A stretch of DNA of 64,000 nt from Alisma plantago-aquatica (Eukaryota; Streptophyta; Magnoliopsida; Alismatales; Alismataceae), in contig OY856413.1 in the NCBI GenBank assembly GCA_963693085.1, positions 746,712,056 through 746,776,055 on the forward strand, in the 5' to 3' direction. Made by a program: the position numbers and the translations under genes. Of the stretch, positions 35,371 to 47,760 are shown piece after piece; the first letter of the stretch is position 1, and each line of letters opens with the position of its first letter. Under the pieces are notes generated by a model that made no database searches, was not told the origin of the DNA, and worked only from the letters and a program-made list of their open reading frames with translations.

Positions 35371-38300
35371 TGTGATGACCCCAATTTCTATATACTTTCC
35401 TTAGTGACATACACAGATATACGTGCACTCATATCTATAAATGTCAAAAGGGAAAATATAAGAAATCAAGATAGTCAACTAAAATCATAGATAAGCCAAG
35501 ATCATGTTCACATCATCATTAATTAACCACACAACAATTCATTCATTGGTCATAGATAAAGTCATACATACTAATAATTGAAAATGAGGAAGAATAAGTC
35601 TAGGAGAAAGAAAGTATGACTATTACATAGGATTTATAACATCCTATTACATCATTTAGAAGAATAAAAACTCTCTAACTGAAAGAAATAAGGTGAGAAG
35701 TCGAGATCTATCTAATATCCTCCATACTCATTATTTAGTGGTTTCTAGTACTTTGAAGTGCTTCATATGTTGTTTGTACCTAGAAAATATGAGAAACAAA
35801 AACATCAACAAAGTTGGTACGTGGAATTGAAAGCTATACTACACTGGCATATAATATACTCAAAATTGGAGAAAAAGAAAGAAAATGTTGCTTAAAGGAG
35901 GAAAATTAGGTAATCCCAAATTATTAGCCACATTTAGAATGAATATGCATTACTATGGTGGACTTAGCACAAACATAAATGGTGGGCCCTTCCCCGTGTA
36001 CCTTGTACTCTAGGGATCTCCCCATATACCGTGTACTCTAGGGAGGTTCTAGGCAACATTAAAGCTTTCCCTCTCTAATAGGGAGTTTAATGAGCACCAC
36101 TAGTAACTACATTTCATTTATCCTCAATTATGTTCTTTTATGTTCAAGGTGGAAGAAAAATTGACAATTATTCATATATCCACATCCATCAATGTATTTC
36201 AATTACATGCAAGCAAGTGCATATATTTAGCATTCAACAAAATCTAGTCATATAATTATATCCACATACCTTTAATTTTTAGATCTGGATTCCACAAGTC
36301 CTAGATTATGAAAAGAGAGTAGATCACCCTGAAATATAAACAAGAACCTAAAGTCACCATGGGTTCTCATCATTCCACATTAGGGTTTCTTATTAGGGTT
36401 TAATTTATTTGGGATATCACTTTAGGATACATATGATTCAGAGTTGGATTATAAGGTCAGGGTCGTCGAAGTCATTCAAGGACATTTAATTTGTGAGGAT
36501 TTTTCATAAGGTTGTATAAAGTATACATTATGAAGAGAGGAAACTAGAAATTAGGGATTTTCATGATTAATAAATTAACTATCCCTCTTGTATAGGATTT
36601 CAAGTAACATGGTGATCAAGACCCCAAACAGGGTTTTAGGCTATCCTCAAGGCAGATCTAAAATCAATCATGACCATTATTACACAATATATAAATATTA
36701 TGAGGTCATTAGGACTTGTAGGCCATATTTTCTGAAAAGGGATCAAATCTAGGTCCTAGAAATATTTTATTTAAATGGATCACATTCTTCTGATGAAAAT
36801 GATGCATAGGTTCAATATATTTCGACATTCCTACCATTTTCTAGGGTTTTATAAGATCTGACCAATCAGATAATTTCTAAAGAAATAAATGAAAAAAATA
36901 AAAAAGGTGGCTGGCCTCACAGATCAGAAGAGGGATCTGGTAGCAGATCCTCTCCTTAACCCACGTGCTAGCCTCAGTCAACTGGGTCAAGGCTGGGGGT
37001 AAAGGATGTAAATGCCCTTGAGGGTCACATGAGCATCGTGACAGATCATGGGCAAACTAGGAATCATGCCCCTTCAATTGTTCTCCCTGCACGCCATGGC
37101 AGCAACGAGGGTCGAGCAATGTGGAAGAAGGTAAAGTGGAGGTAGCTCAGGCTAGCTAGGGGGTTCCTGGGAGTGTGAGGATGGGTGAATCCTCTTCGTG
37201 AGGTTCCCCTGAGTTCAGTGAGCTCAACAGCTCGATCAGAGGTGTACAACAGGTTGAGAATGATTTCTCACATGTACAATGAATGGAAAAGTGGATCTGG
37301 AGCCTTACCTTCCCTCGGGCTGGATTGAGGGGTCAAGAAGCTCCGCGTGGTGTTCGTGAGGCTCAACGACTGTATCTTGCGGCTCGATGTGTCCCTGAGC
37401 TAGCTGGCGATGGGGCTTTCAAGCTTGGTTGTGGCGACTTGTCGACCCAAGGATCAGGGCCTGTGTGGTTCCAATTGAGGGCAGTGATTGTCCCGCCGAG
37501 GTCCCCTGATGGTGTAGAGGTGCTCAATTGGATGGAGGGTGTCACCAGAGTGAGAAGAAGGTTGGGTCAGGCATGCAGGGGGTGCTCGAGGTGAGGTAGG
37601 TAGGGGTGTACTCTGTTGGAATTAAGAGTGGGGGATGACAAAAGGAAGGTTGGTGGTGCTCGTGGGAGCATTATATAGGCACGAGGTGGTGTAGAGAATG
37701 GAGCCCTAAATTGGACACCGCCACCAATGAGAGAAGTGAGGGAGTCAAGGTCCATTCTCCCTGATCCAAGGATGAGGGGAGTTGAATGCGGGCTTGTTAG
37801 GTTCGGTTTGGGGAGTAGAATGCGTCCTCCAAAAATCTCATGGAGAGGGAATGAGATTTGAGCGCTAGATCTTTTGGATGGGTGATGTAATTTTGGAGGG
37901 GGAGACTGGGTCTTGCGGGAGGTTAGGGATGACCCGGGGACTGTTGGATCTCACGCGATCCCCGATCAACTGATTGAACGGCCGTGGTTGATCCCTGATT
38001 CATAAGTCCACCCCCAACCAAAAAAAAGGGTTGTGTGACATATATTTATCAAATGGGAATGGAAACTTAGGTCCTAGGGATTAATAGATGACATAATACA
38101 CATAAATTTCAATTGTGAATAGCTCCTAATTGGTACAATCAATTGTAATGAAAATTTAGGATTAGTTTAATGGTGTCATTATGTATCTAAAGTATAAAAT
38201 TGGAGTCAAAATTCCATTGTTGGCCATATCAATTGACCACATATCATATTGCTTGTATGTTTGATTTTATGTGATACTATGGATGGTATTAAATGAAATT

Positions 38301-38433
38301 TGATAATCCATTTGATCAATTTAGCAAGGGATATGATTGAGGGAATAATTTGAATAATCAAAATTGTAGGAGAGAGAAAATAAATAGTATATATATATAG
38401 AGAGAGAGGAAGAGAGAAAAACTCACTCTGTCA
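35371..38433 (-). repeat. 3' LTR of the chromovirus (3063 bp)
   Basis: Plus strand runs tgtgatgaccccaatttc to actcactctgtca. The segment 36950-38030 is GC-richer than the rest and holds the TATA box (minus) at 37671-37678. A TA/GA microsatellite lies at 38386-38418. Confidence 0.9.
37671..37678 (-). promoter_or_regulatory. TATA box in the chromovirus 3' LTR
   Basis: The minus strand reads gcctatataatgctcc, kept in the other LTR at 45869-45876 despite divergence around it. It lies at the edge of the GC-rich segment and points in the direction of gag-pol. Confidence 0.55.
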
Positions 38434-38453
38434 TATTCTCCCCTCCTTTTAAG
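38434..38453 (-). other. Polypurine tract of the chromovirus
   Basis: The minus strand reads cttaaaaggaggggagaata directly before the 3' LTR. Confidence 0.8.
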
Positions 38454-38470
38454 AATTTTGTCCCCAAAAT

Positions 38471-38984
38471 TCAAGAAGCCTGAAAAAGATGTGGATATTT
38501 CTTCTTGACCTTGGTCTTTAGCTCCCAGGTGGCATCAGTTTCTTCATGGTGGATCCAGAGAACTTTCACCATATCTATCTGTTGATTACTACGAAGCTCC
38601 TTTGACTTGAAATTGAGAATTCTGATTGGGGACTCAGCATATGATAGGTCGTCCTTCAACTCTAGAGGCTCATGATTCACAATGTCACTGGGGTCCTTGA
38701 CATAGGGCTTCAGGTTAGATACGTGAAACACGTTATGCATGGCACTATACTGAGGTGGCAAAGCAAGACGATAGGCACATTCACCAACCCTTTCCAAAAT
38801 CTCAAAGGGTCCAACATAATGAGGATTGAGCTTTCCTTTGTTCTTGGACAAAGATCGAATAGGTTGGATCTTCATAAAAACATGGTCACCTTGCTTGAAC
38901 TGACATTCCTGACAGTGAGCATCTGCATAAGAACTTCTACCTATCATGTACCCGCTTCATCCTCTGCCTGATCAGTGCAACTTT
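38471..38984 (-). pseudogene. Chromovirus integrase C-terminus with GPY/F motif and chromodomain
   Basis: The open run 38471-38947 reads QFKQGDHVFMK, then LNPHYVGPFEILERVG (GPY/F module, position ~40-60), then YRLALPPQYSAMHNVFHVS, then a chromodomain-like tail (PIRILNFKSKELR, then VKVLWIHHEETDATWE) ending HLFQAS at 38471. In chromoviruses this tail steers integration toward marked chromatin. A frameshift separates it from the integrase core just upstream. Confidence 0.85.
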
Positions 38985-39949
38985 ATCAGTATACAGCTGC
39001 ATCTCCTCAGATTTCATCAGGGTATGTTCTCCGACGTCATCCCAGTGTAATGGAGATATGCATGGTCGGCCATAAAGAGCTTCATAGGGAGTCATCCCAA
39101 TGCTTTCCTGATAGATATTAATATAGGCAAACTTAGCTAAAGGCAATTAATAGTCCCACGAGCCTTCCCAATCGAGCACACAAGCTCGTAGAAGATCCTC
39201 CAGAATCTATATTGTACGCTCTGACTGCCCATCTGTCTACAGATGGTAGGTTGTACTGAAGTTCAACTTGGTGCCCAATTTCTCTTGAACCTGTTTCCAC
39301 AGCTTTCAAGTGAACTTTGGGTCCCTGTCTGAGACAATGGATGTTGGAATTCCATGTAGACGTACTATCTCCCGTATGTAGAGGTTGACCAACTCAAAGA
39401 CTTTCACAGTATTCTTCACAGGAAGAAAATGAGCTGACTTAGTGAGATGATCCAATATGACCCATGCAATGTCGTATCCCTTCCTGGTCCTGGGTAATCC
39501 CACCACAAAATCCATGGTTATGTGTTCCCATTTCCATTCCAGAATCTCAAGGGGTTGTTGTAGACCGCCTGGTCTCTGATGTTCCTCCTTGATCCTTTGG
39601 CATGTCAGACACCTGGACACGAAATCGGCAATATCATGCTTCATGCCCCTCCACCAAAACTGACGTTGTAGGTCTTTGTACATCATCATCATGCCTGGAT
39701 GGACTGTGTACTTGGACCGATGTGCCTCACTAAGAATTTTTGTCTTTATAGCTGACTGTTCAGGAACCCACATACGGTTCTTGTATCGAAGACCACCATC
39801 AAGACCCACAGACAAATGTGTTTGCGGCTTCGACAGGAGAGAAGAGAGCTCTGCAAGATCAGGACTAGCCTTCTGTGCCTCAAGAAGTTCAAAATGCAAG
39901 TTGGATGTGATGGAGATATTGTTAAACTGATCAGGCAGAAACTGTGGCT
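38985..39949 (-). pseudogene. Chromovirus integrase (zinc finger and DDE core)
   Basis: Minus strand. The HHCC finger is complete (AHRSKYTVHPG, then SRCLTCQRIK). The core has MDFVVGLP (first Asp) and VSDRDPKFT (second Asp), and the Glu of DGQSER lies exactly 35 residues after the second Asp, so all DDE residues survive. Four stops interrupt the frame after 39306: TGA after KFT, TAG before TDGQ and after RTI (both from CAG), and TAA after SWDY. MTPYEALYGRPC follows near 39080. The gene inserted element DNA into the genome. Confidence 0.9.
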
Positions 39950-40699
39950 TCTAGCCTACTAGATCCTCCATATTCCTCCATTCAAGAATGGAAAGAGATG
40001 CACACACTGCCCTTTTTCTTCTAAGGGCATCAGCGACTACATTTGCCTTACCCGGATGATAGGCGATAGTGGAATCGTAGTCCTTTAGGTATTCAATCCA
40101 TCAACGTTGACGCAGATTCAGGTCCTTCTGAGTCAGGATGTACTTTAGGATTCTGTGATCAGTGAAGATGTCGAATGTTGCCCCGTACAAGTAATGTCTC
40201 CAGATTTTGAGAACATTATAATTGCAGCTAATTCCAAATCATGTGTGGGATAATTAAGTTCATTGGGTTTTAGCTGTCTAGACGCAAAGGCCACTACCTT
40301 ACCATTCTACTGCTGGACACATCCTAACCCATTCCTCAAAGCATCAGTGAATATTACAAACCCTTTGTTGCCAGAGGGTAGAATAAGAACAAGAGCCGAC
40401 ATCAACTTCTGCTTTAACTGTTGGAAATAGGACTCACAAGAAGCTGACCAGATGAAGTGCTCATCCTTCCGAGTAAGCTTAGTTAGAGGAAGTGCCACTT
40501 TGGAGAAATTTGGAATAAAATGACGATAGTATCTGGCCAGACCCAAGAAACTCTGAATTTCAGAAGGATTACGAGGAGGTTTCCAATCAAGTACAGTAGA
40601 GACTTTGGCGGGATCAACATATATACTACCTCCAGAAATAACATGCCCAAGAAACATGACTTTATCAATCCATAATTTCACATTTAGAAAGCTTACCAT
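39950..40699 (-). pseudogene. Chromovirus reverse transcriptase end and RNase H
   Basis: Open run 40307-40699: LWIDKVMFLGHVISGG, then IQSFLGLARYYRHFIPNFS, the regular RT-to-RNase H connection, then FVIFTDA with the first RNase H Asp. After a TAG at 40307 the frame continues ([26 protein letters not shown]), then shifts. DIFTDH-like and [17 protein letters not shown] remains follow to about 40030. Joined to the RT by a frameshift near 40695. Confidence 0.85.
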
Positions 40700-41885
40700 A
40701 GAAATTTTTGGGTTCGGAGAATGTCAAGAACTTCTCGCAAGTGTTCCTGGTGTTTTTCCATAAAATCAGAATAGATCCAGTAATCATCAATGAAGATGAC
40801 CACAAACTCATCAAGATAGGGTTGGAAGACTTTGTTCATCAGATGTATAAATACGCCTGGTGCATTGGTCAACCCGAATGGCATCACTAGAAATTCATAA
40901 TGCCCATAACGAGTTTGAAAAGTAGTTTTAGAAATATCAGAATCCTTGATTTTGAGTTGATGGTAGCCAGAACGAAGATCAATATTTGAGAAAACTTTAG
41001 CAGTATGAAGCTGATCAAAGAGGTCATCAATACGAGGGTGAGGATACTTGTTTTTAATAGTATCTTGGTTCAACATGCGGTAATCAATACACATACACAT
41101 AGAACCATCTTTCTTTTTAACAAAGAGAATAGGAGCACCCCAGGGGGAAACACTAGGATGAATGAAGCCTTTGTCAAGGAGTTCTTGCAATTGTTTCTTC
41201 AACTCCATAAGCTCAGAAGGAGCCATCCTATACGGTGCCCTAGAAATCAGAGTGGTTCTAGGAAGAAGATCTATGGAGAACTCAATGTCTCTATTTGGAG
41301 GCAACCCAGGAAGCTCCTCTAGAAAAACATCGGGGAAGTCACGTACCACCTCCAGACTTTCTACAGATACGCTTCTAGGACTGGTCTCTGAGACTAATGT
41401 GAGGAAGACTTTACATCCTTGAGAAATGAGCTTTTTAGCTTTAAGAGAGGAGATTATAATATTATTACAGAATCCGCTTCCTCTAGGGATTTTCATAGGA
41501 TAAGAATGAGGTTGAGAGAGGACTACCATCTTGTTTCTACAATCAATGTGAGCATGGTATGTGTATAGCCAGTCCATACCAAGTATAACATCAAAGTCTT
41601 CCATAGTTAAGAGAATGAATTCAAAGGGCATATCATGATTTTCGTATTTAAGAGAGAGCTCATCAGTTTTCTATAGAGTTGTGAGTATTTTGCTGCTAGG
41701 AGTAGACACATCCACAATATATCCCAAGTCCCTTATATGCAGATGTAATATAGATGCTAGAGTTCGAGATATAAATGTATTTTTAGATCCAGAGTCAAAT
41801 AAAGCCTTAATAGGATGACCATTTAATATTATAGTTCCTACACATGATAATTGAGTTATTAATAATTGCAGGCTTGAACAAGATA
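40693..41885 (-). pseudogene. Chromovirus protease and reverse transcriptase
   Basis: Protease: ALFDSGSKNTFIS carries the catalytic DSGS, followed by a TAG (near 41670), then [20 protein letters not shown] in the open run 40693-41631: [63 protein letters not shown], and [12 protein letters not shown] with the catalytic Asp pair (usually FIDDILIYS). The polymerase motifs are all present, so the RT part is only lightly decayed. Its frame differs from gag. Confidence 0.93.
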
Positions 41886-43022
41886 TTAAATTATAAAAGA
41901 ACTTAGGTTACCTTCACAGAGCTGGTTAGGATTTGCCTTGGCCTCTTCTACATTTACTACAAATATCCGGCCATTGCGATGTCCCTGAGGCTGTGGAGCA
42001 CCTGTTGCAGGATTGCCAAAGATGGAGGGAGTGGGGCACTTGGCGAAAAAATGACCCTCCTTTTTGTAGTTATAGTAGACCGGCTTGGTATGGCGGCATA
42101 CCCCACCATGGTGTCTCCCACAAGTCTTACACTTTGGGTGAACTATCTTTTGTTGATTTCGGTTGTGCTTCTTTCCTCCTTTTCCTAAACCTCCTCCTTT
42201 CCCTGATCCCTTGTTGTTATGGCCAGGGTTGAACTTTCTAGACTTATCCTCTTCAGTTGTGGTTAACCCTAAGTACCCCATGTTGGAAGGTTTATGTATG
42301 CCATGCTCTCTCTCCTGCTTGAGGGCCATGTCTAGGGCTTCATCTGTGATTCTGGGATGAGAGGCTATGACTAGGGTTTTTAGGTTGTCAGAAAGGTAGT
42401 CAACATAGTGCTCAGTAAGGCGGTCTTCAGTCCTGATGGGTGCATAACGCTCCAAAAGCCTAAACTTCCAGGTGTAATCAACTACTGAAAGGTTACCCCA
42501 CCTTAACTCCATGTACATCTTCTCCTTCCTCTTCCTCTCGGCTATGGGCATAAAATGATTAGTGAAGAGGGTTTTGAAGGCTTCCCACCCAATGACATCT
42601 ATTTCCTCTCCCCTATTCCTGCCATAGTTCTCCCACCAGATTTTTGCCCCTCCCTTAAGCATATGGGTGGCGAACTTGACCTTCTTCTCATTGGGTACTT
42701 CTAGGGTACGAAAACCATTCTCTGTGGATATAATCTAGGCCTCAGCCTTGTCCATGACCTCAGGCTGATCTTCCCCCCAAAAGGAATCAAGGTTAAGCTT
42801 AATGAAGTCTATCACTATCACTTCCTTCTTCCTAGAGGAGCTAGGTTCAGAGGTTCCTTTTGTGGTAAGGGTTACCATAAAGTCTAAAAGGATTTTCTTC
42901 TGTTCCTCCCACCTTTCCTTGGTCGTGGCATCGGGATCAGGTACTTTAGAGGTTTCAAGCTCTTTTCTCTTTTTAGAGGACGATTCCTCTGAGGCCTTTG
43001 AGTTGAGAGTTTTAGGAGGCAT
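41886..43022 (-). pseudogene. Chromovirus gag
   Basis: 378 codons in one frame, starting MPPKTLNSKASEESS at 43022 and ending at 41886, with a single in-frame stop at 42735 (TAG where Trp of an AEAW motif is expected). The retrotrans_gag core reads ATHMLKGGAKIWWENY, WEAFKTLFTNHFMP and LRWGNLSVVDYTWKF. A Gly/Lys-rich stretch leads to a zinc-knuckle region, CGRHHGGVCRHTKPVYYNYKKEGHFFAKC, whose first knuckle cysteines read Y. Gag forms the particle shell. Confidence 0.9.
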
Positions 43023-43550
43023 CCTGAAATTAATTTGAACATATTAGATTTATTACTTCAACAATTATTCTCGTCATTATCATTATTATTATCACATGAT
43101 ATTTCATTATTCTCCTTTATAAATTATTAATGTTCTTAATGTTATGATTTATGGAGGATATCCTAAAATCCTTATCAGTCGATCCTTAGGACTTTCGAAA
43201 TAGAGAGACTCCTTCCTAACCTTATAATAGAGGTAAGAGGGAAAATTTATTTTAAAACATAGATGAGAGGGAAAATTTTCCTATAAAAGGGATGAGAGGA
43301 AAATATATAGATGAGAAGGTTCCTAAATTAAGGTACGCCCAAGAATAGGGGACACTTAGGGTATTGGCCATGTAGACTTATAATGCTATAAAGGCAGCCT
43401 CGTGATTGCCAAGCTAAGTGGCTCGGAAACTTTTGTCATACCCATGGCAGATGCTATCCTAGACACCTCCACCCTTCACATCCCTAACTCAAGGACTACC
43501 CTAGACTCAAAATAGGGTGAATGAAGTTCATGTGACTTGATGTGTGAACA
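43023..43550 (-). other. Untranslated leader of the chromovirus
   Basis: Between primer-binding site and gag start. Contains short direct repeats of gagagggaaaatt type at 43220-43310; no gene. Confidence 0.6.
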
Positions 43551-43565
43551 TTGGCTCTGATACCA
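43551..43565 (-). other. Primer-binding site of the chromovirus
   Basis: The minus strand reads TGGTATCAGAGCCAA two bases after the 5' LTR; complementary to initiator methionine tRNA. Confidence 0.88.
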
Positions 43566-43567
43566 AC

Positions 43568-46500
43568 TGTGATGCCTCCAATTTCTATATACTTTCCTTA
43601 GTGACATACACAAATATGCATGCACTCATATCTATAAATGTCAAAAGGGAAAATATAAGAAATCAATATAGTCAACTAAAATCAGAGATAAGCCAAGATC
43701 ATTTCACATCATCATTTATTAACCACACAATACTTCATTCATTGGTCATACATAAAGTCATACATACTAATAATTGAAAAGGAGGAAGAATAAGTCTAGG
43801 AGAAAGAAAGTATGACTATTACATAGGATTTATAACATCCTATTACATCATCTAGAAGAATAAAAACTCTCTAACTGAAAGAAATAAGGTGAGAAGTGGA
43901 GATCAATCTAATATCCTCCATGCTCATTATTTAGTGGCTTTTGGTACTTTGAAGTGCTTCATATGTTGCTTGTACCTAGAAAATATGAGAAACAAAAACA
44001 TCAACAAAGTTGGTACGGGGAATTGAAAGCTATACTACGTTGGCATATAATATACTCGAAATTAAAGAAAGAGAAAGAAAACATTACTTAAAGGCAGAAA
44101 ATCAGGTAATCCCAAATTATTAGCCACATTTAGTATGAATATGCATTACTATGGTGGACTTAGCACAAACATAAATGGTGGGCCCTTCCCCGTGTACCTT
44201 GTACTCTAGGGATCTCCCCATATACCGTGTACTCTTGGGAGGTGCTAGTCAACATTACAGATTTCCCTCTCTAATAGGGAGTTTAATGAGCACCACTAGT
44301 AACTACGTTTCATTTATCCTCAATTATGTTCTTTTATGTTCAAGGAGGAAGAAAAATTGACAATTATTCATATATCCACATCCATCAATGTATTTCAATT
44401 ACATGCAAGCAAGTACATATATTTAGCATTCAGCAAAATCTAGTCATATAATTATATCCACGTACCTTTAATTTTCATATCTGGATTCCATAAGTCCTAG
44501 ATTATGAAAAGAGAGTAGATCACCCTGAAATATAAACAAGATCCTAAAGTCACCATGGGTTCTCATCATTCCACATTGGGGTTTCTTATTAGGGTTTAGG
44601 TTATTTGGGATATCACTTTAGGATACATATGATTCAGAGTTGGATTCTAGGGTCAGGGTCGTCGAGGTCATTCAAGGACATTTAATTTGTTAGGGTTTTT
44701 CACAAGGTTGTATAAAGTATACATTATGAAGAGAGGAAACTAGAAATTAGGGTTTTTCATGATTAATGAATTAACTATCCCTCTTGGATAGGATTTCGAG
44801 TAACATGGTGATCAAGACCCCAAACAGGGTTTTAGGTTGTCCTTAAGGCAGATCTAAAGTCAATCATGACCATTATCACACAATATATAAATATTATGAG
44901 GTCATTAGGATTTGTAGACCATATTTTCTTAAAAGGGATTAGATCTAGGTCCAAGAAATATTTTATTTAAATGGATCACATTTTTCTGATGAAAATGATG
45001 TATAGGTTCGATATATTTTGACATTCCTATCATTTTCTAGGGTTTTATAAAATCTGACCAATCAGGTAATTTCTAAAGAAATAAACGAAAAAATAAAAAA
45101 AGGTGGATGGTCTCAAGGATCAGAAGAGGGATCCAGCTACGCAGTTCCTCTCCTTAACCCGTGAGCCAGCCTCGGTCAACTGGGTCAAGGTTGGGGGTAA
45201 AGGATGTAAATGCCCTTGAAGGTCACATGAGCATTGTGACGGATCATGGGCAAACTAGGAATCCTGCCCCTTCAATTGTTCTCCTCGCGCGCCATGGCAG
45301 TAGCGAGGGTTGGGCAACGGGGAAGAAGGCAAAGTGGAGGTAGCTCAGGCTATCTAGGGGCTTCCTGAGAGTGTGAGGATGGGTAAATCCTCTTCGCGAG
45401 GTTCCCCCAAGTTCGGTGAGCTCAATAGCTCGATCGGTGGTGGACTACAGGTCGAGAATGATTTCTCATAGGTACAATGAATGGAAAAGTGGATCTGGAG
45501 CCTTACCTTCCCTTGGGCTGGATTGAGGGGTCAAGAAGCTCCGCGCGGTGTTCATGACGCTCAGTGACTGCTCCTTGCAGATCGACGTGTCCCTGATCTA
45601 GCTGGCGATGGAGCTTTCGAGCTTGGTTGTGGCGGCTTGTCAACCCAAGGATCATGGCCTCTGCGGTTCCAACTGAGGGTAGTGATTGTCCCACCGAGGT
45701 CCCCTGATGGTGTAGAGGTGCTCAATTGGATGGAGGGTATCACCAAAGTGAGAAGAAGGTTGGGTCAGGCGAGTAAGGGGTGCTCAAGGTAAGGGGGATA
45801 AGGGCATACTCTATTGGAATTAATAGTGGGGGATGACAAAAGGAAGGTTGGCGGAGCTCGTGGGAGCATTATATAGGTGTGAGGTGGTGTAGAGAATGGA
45901 GCCCTAAAATGGGTGATGCTGCCAGTGAGAGCAGCGAGGGAGTCAGGGTTCATTCTCCCTAATCCGAGGATGAGGGGAGTTGAGTGCGGGCTTGTTTAGT
46001 TCGGTTTGGGGAGTAGAATGCATCCTCCAAAAATCTCGCGAAGAGGGAATAAGATTTGAGCGCTAGATCTTTTGGATGGGTGATGTACTATTGGAGGGGG
46101 AGACCAGATCTTTTGGGAGGTTAGGGATGACCTGGGGACCGTTGGATCTCACGCGATCCCTGATCAATCGATCGGACGGTCGTGGTTGATCCCTGATGCA
46201 TAAATCCGCCCCCAACCAAAAAAAAGGGATGTGTGACATATTTATCAAATGGGAATGGAAACTTAGGTCCTAGGGATTAATAGATGACATAATACACAAA
46301 AATTTCAATTGTGAATAACTCCTAATTGGTAGTTTAATGGTGTCATTATGTAGCTAAAGTATAAAATTGGAGTCAAAATTCGATAGTTGGCCATATCAAT
46401 TGACCACATATCATATTGCTTGTATGTTTGATTTTATGTGATACTATGGATGGTATTAAATGAAATTTGATAATACATTTTATCAATTTAGTGAGGGAGA

Positions 46501-46596
46501 TGATTGAGGGAATAATTGGAATAATCAAAATTGTAGGAGAGAGAAAATAAATAGTATATATAGAGAGAGAAGGAGAGAGAAAAACTCACTCTTTCA
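43568..46596 (-). repeat. 5' LTR of the chromovirus (3029 bp)
   Basis: Plus strand runs tgtgatgcctccaatttc to actcactctttca, colinear with 35371-38433. GC-rich core at about 45120-46210. Confidence 0.9.
45869..45876 (-). promoter_or_regulatory. TATA box of the chromovirus 5' LTR
   Basis: The minus strand reads ctatataatgctcc, matching 37671-37678 in the other LTR. As the 5' LTR copy it would drive the element's transcript. Confidence 0.55.
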
Positions 46597-47760
46597 CAAT
46601 AGGTGTCAAGTCTAAGGAAAGAACAACACAACATGAACCAACCATCTACAAAGTAAAGTTGTGGACAAAGAAGAAACCAACCACGAATGTGAAAAATGGG
46701 TAGAGACTCTAGACCAAGTTCTGGTAGATACTACTAAAACTAGTTTAAGGAAGTATTCATCAAGGATGTAAGAGAGTACTTCTATTATGACAATTAATGT
46801 TGATGAGTAAGAGGACACTCACATTTTTCTGAACCCTAGTGTTTATGAGACTATTGATGCACAAAAGAGTCAAGTACATGCCCAAAATTAAAATGATAAT
46901 AGGGGTAATGTGTGAAGCACACCTACAAACACTAATGTGGCTAACAATAGGAGATCAATCCCAATTAACCTTTCTAGTAGAAAATTTAAGAGTAGAAGAT
47001 CCAAGATGAAGTTTTCATGAGACGAACTAGTGGAGGAGAAGTCCAAGACTTATGATGGAGAATGTTGAGGTTAAAAGGTAGATTGAAAATTAGCTTATGT
47101 AGACTATCTAAGGTAGTCACTTTGTAACCCACCCTTCTATGTTACGTTTTATATGATAAATTTAATATGATGTAACTCTAATGGTACTGGAAATTCTAAT
47201 ACATGCCATGTCCTCAATGAATATATGAGGATCAATAAAGCCAAACATGCAGCCATTATGTGATCTAGGATTAGCTCTCAAAAAGTTGTCTATGCTCTCA
47301 ATAATTTGGGATTTACTAACTCTTACTGTGTCGAGGTGAGATGTTATTCTTGTGGGAATTGGTTGTGCTAGAATTCGGAAGACTATGGGTTGGATAAAAC
47401 CAACAAACATAATTAGTTCATCATATGCCACATAAATAATGATGTGTTCATCACTATTGTGGATGTCACCCCTCACATTTCATTTTGTAGGTTTTTCTAG
47501 AGACGTGTAATTGATATGGGAAATAGATTCATGGATTTTTGGATCATGCAAAGACTCTTGAACACTATTATAAGTCTGGGAGAATGGATTGACAAAAAAA
47601 ACTACAACTACTCCAAAGCCAAGTTTTCCAATGACACCATCTTGGAAGCAAGACTCATTGAACTCAGTTTCTCAGGAATCAAGTTTATATATAATCACAA
47701 ACTCTTACAAGAGAGGATATATTGTGTAATGGTCCATAAAACTATTATCCAAAAGTATAG
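46597..47760 (+). mobile_element. L1-type LINE, piece 2 of 3 (ORF1 end and endonuclease)
   Basis: Lies between the two large LTR insertions. The first ~450 bases carry no recognisable domain (probably the ORF1 tail); the rest encodes endonuclease remains that stop at the TATAG target site of the 47.8-kb element. The reading resumes at 62004. Confidence 0.8.
47061..47760 (+). pseudogene. LINE AP-endonuclease domain, broken
   Basis: Islands in order match a plant L1 endonuclease: NEYMRINKAKHAAIM, then SRISSQKVVYALNNLGF, then FIICHINNDVFIT, then PHISFCRFF, then GNRFMDFWIMQRLLNTIIS, then ELSFSGIKFIYNHKLLQERI. The catalytic motif region normally reading GGDFN is altered to MQRLLN. Stops and frameshifts divide the islands (47216-47794 holds the longest pieces). 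The domain would nick target DNA at T-rich sites. Confidence 0.8.

Larger units (their letters stand above)
35371..46596 (-). mobile_element. Ty3 chromovirus LTR retrotransposon (Tekay/Del-like)
   Basis: Two LTRs of about 3.06 and 3.03 kb (35371-38433 and 43568-46596) enclose 5.1 kb with gag, protease, reverse transcriptase, RNase H, integrase, GPY/F and chromodomain, in that order on the minus strand. Primer-binding site and purine tract are in place. By eye about 14 differences separate the first ~255 bp of the LTRs. The long LTR and C-terminal chromodomain suggest the Tekay (Del) clade; the clade is inference. It interrupts a LINE. Its flanks (acatag and caatag) are similar but not a clean 5-bp duplication. 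Confidence 0.92.

Noticed and set aside
37283..37594. 103-codon frame in a GC-rich region
   Set aside because: Within a chromovirus LTR, plus strand while the element is minus; the matching stretch in the other LTR is not open. GC-rich DNA gives long chance frames.
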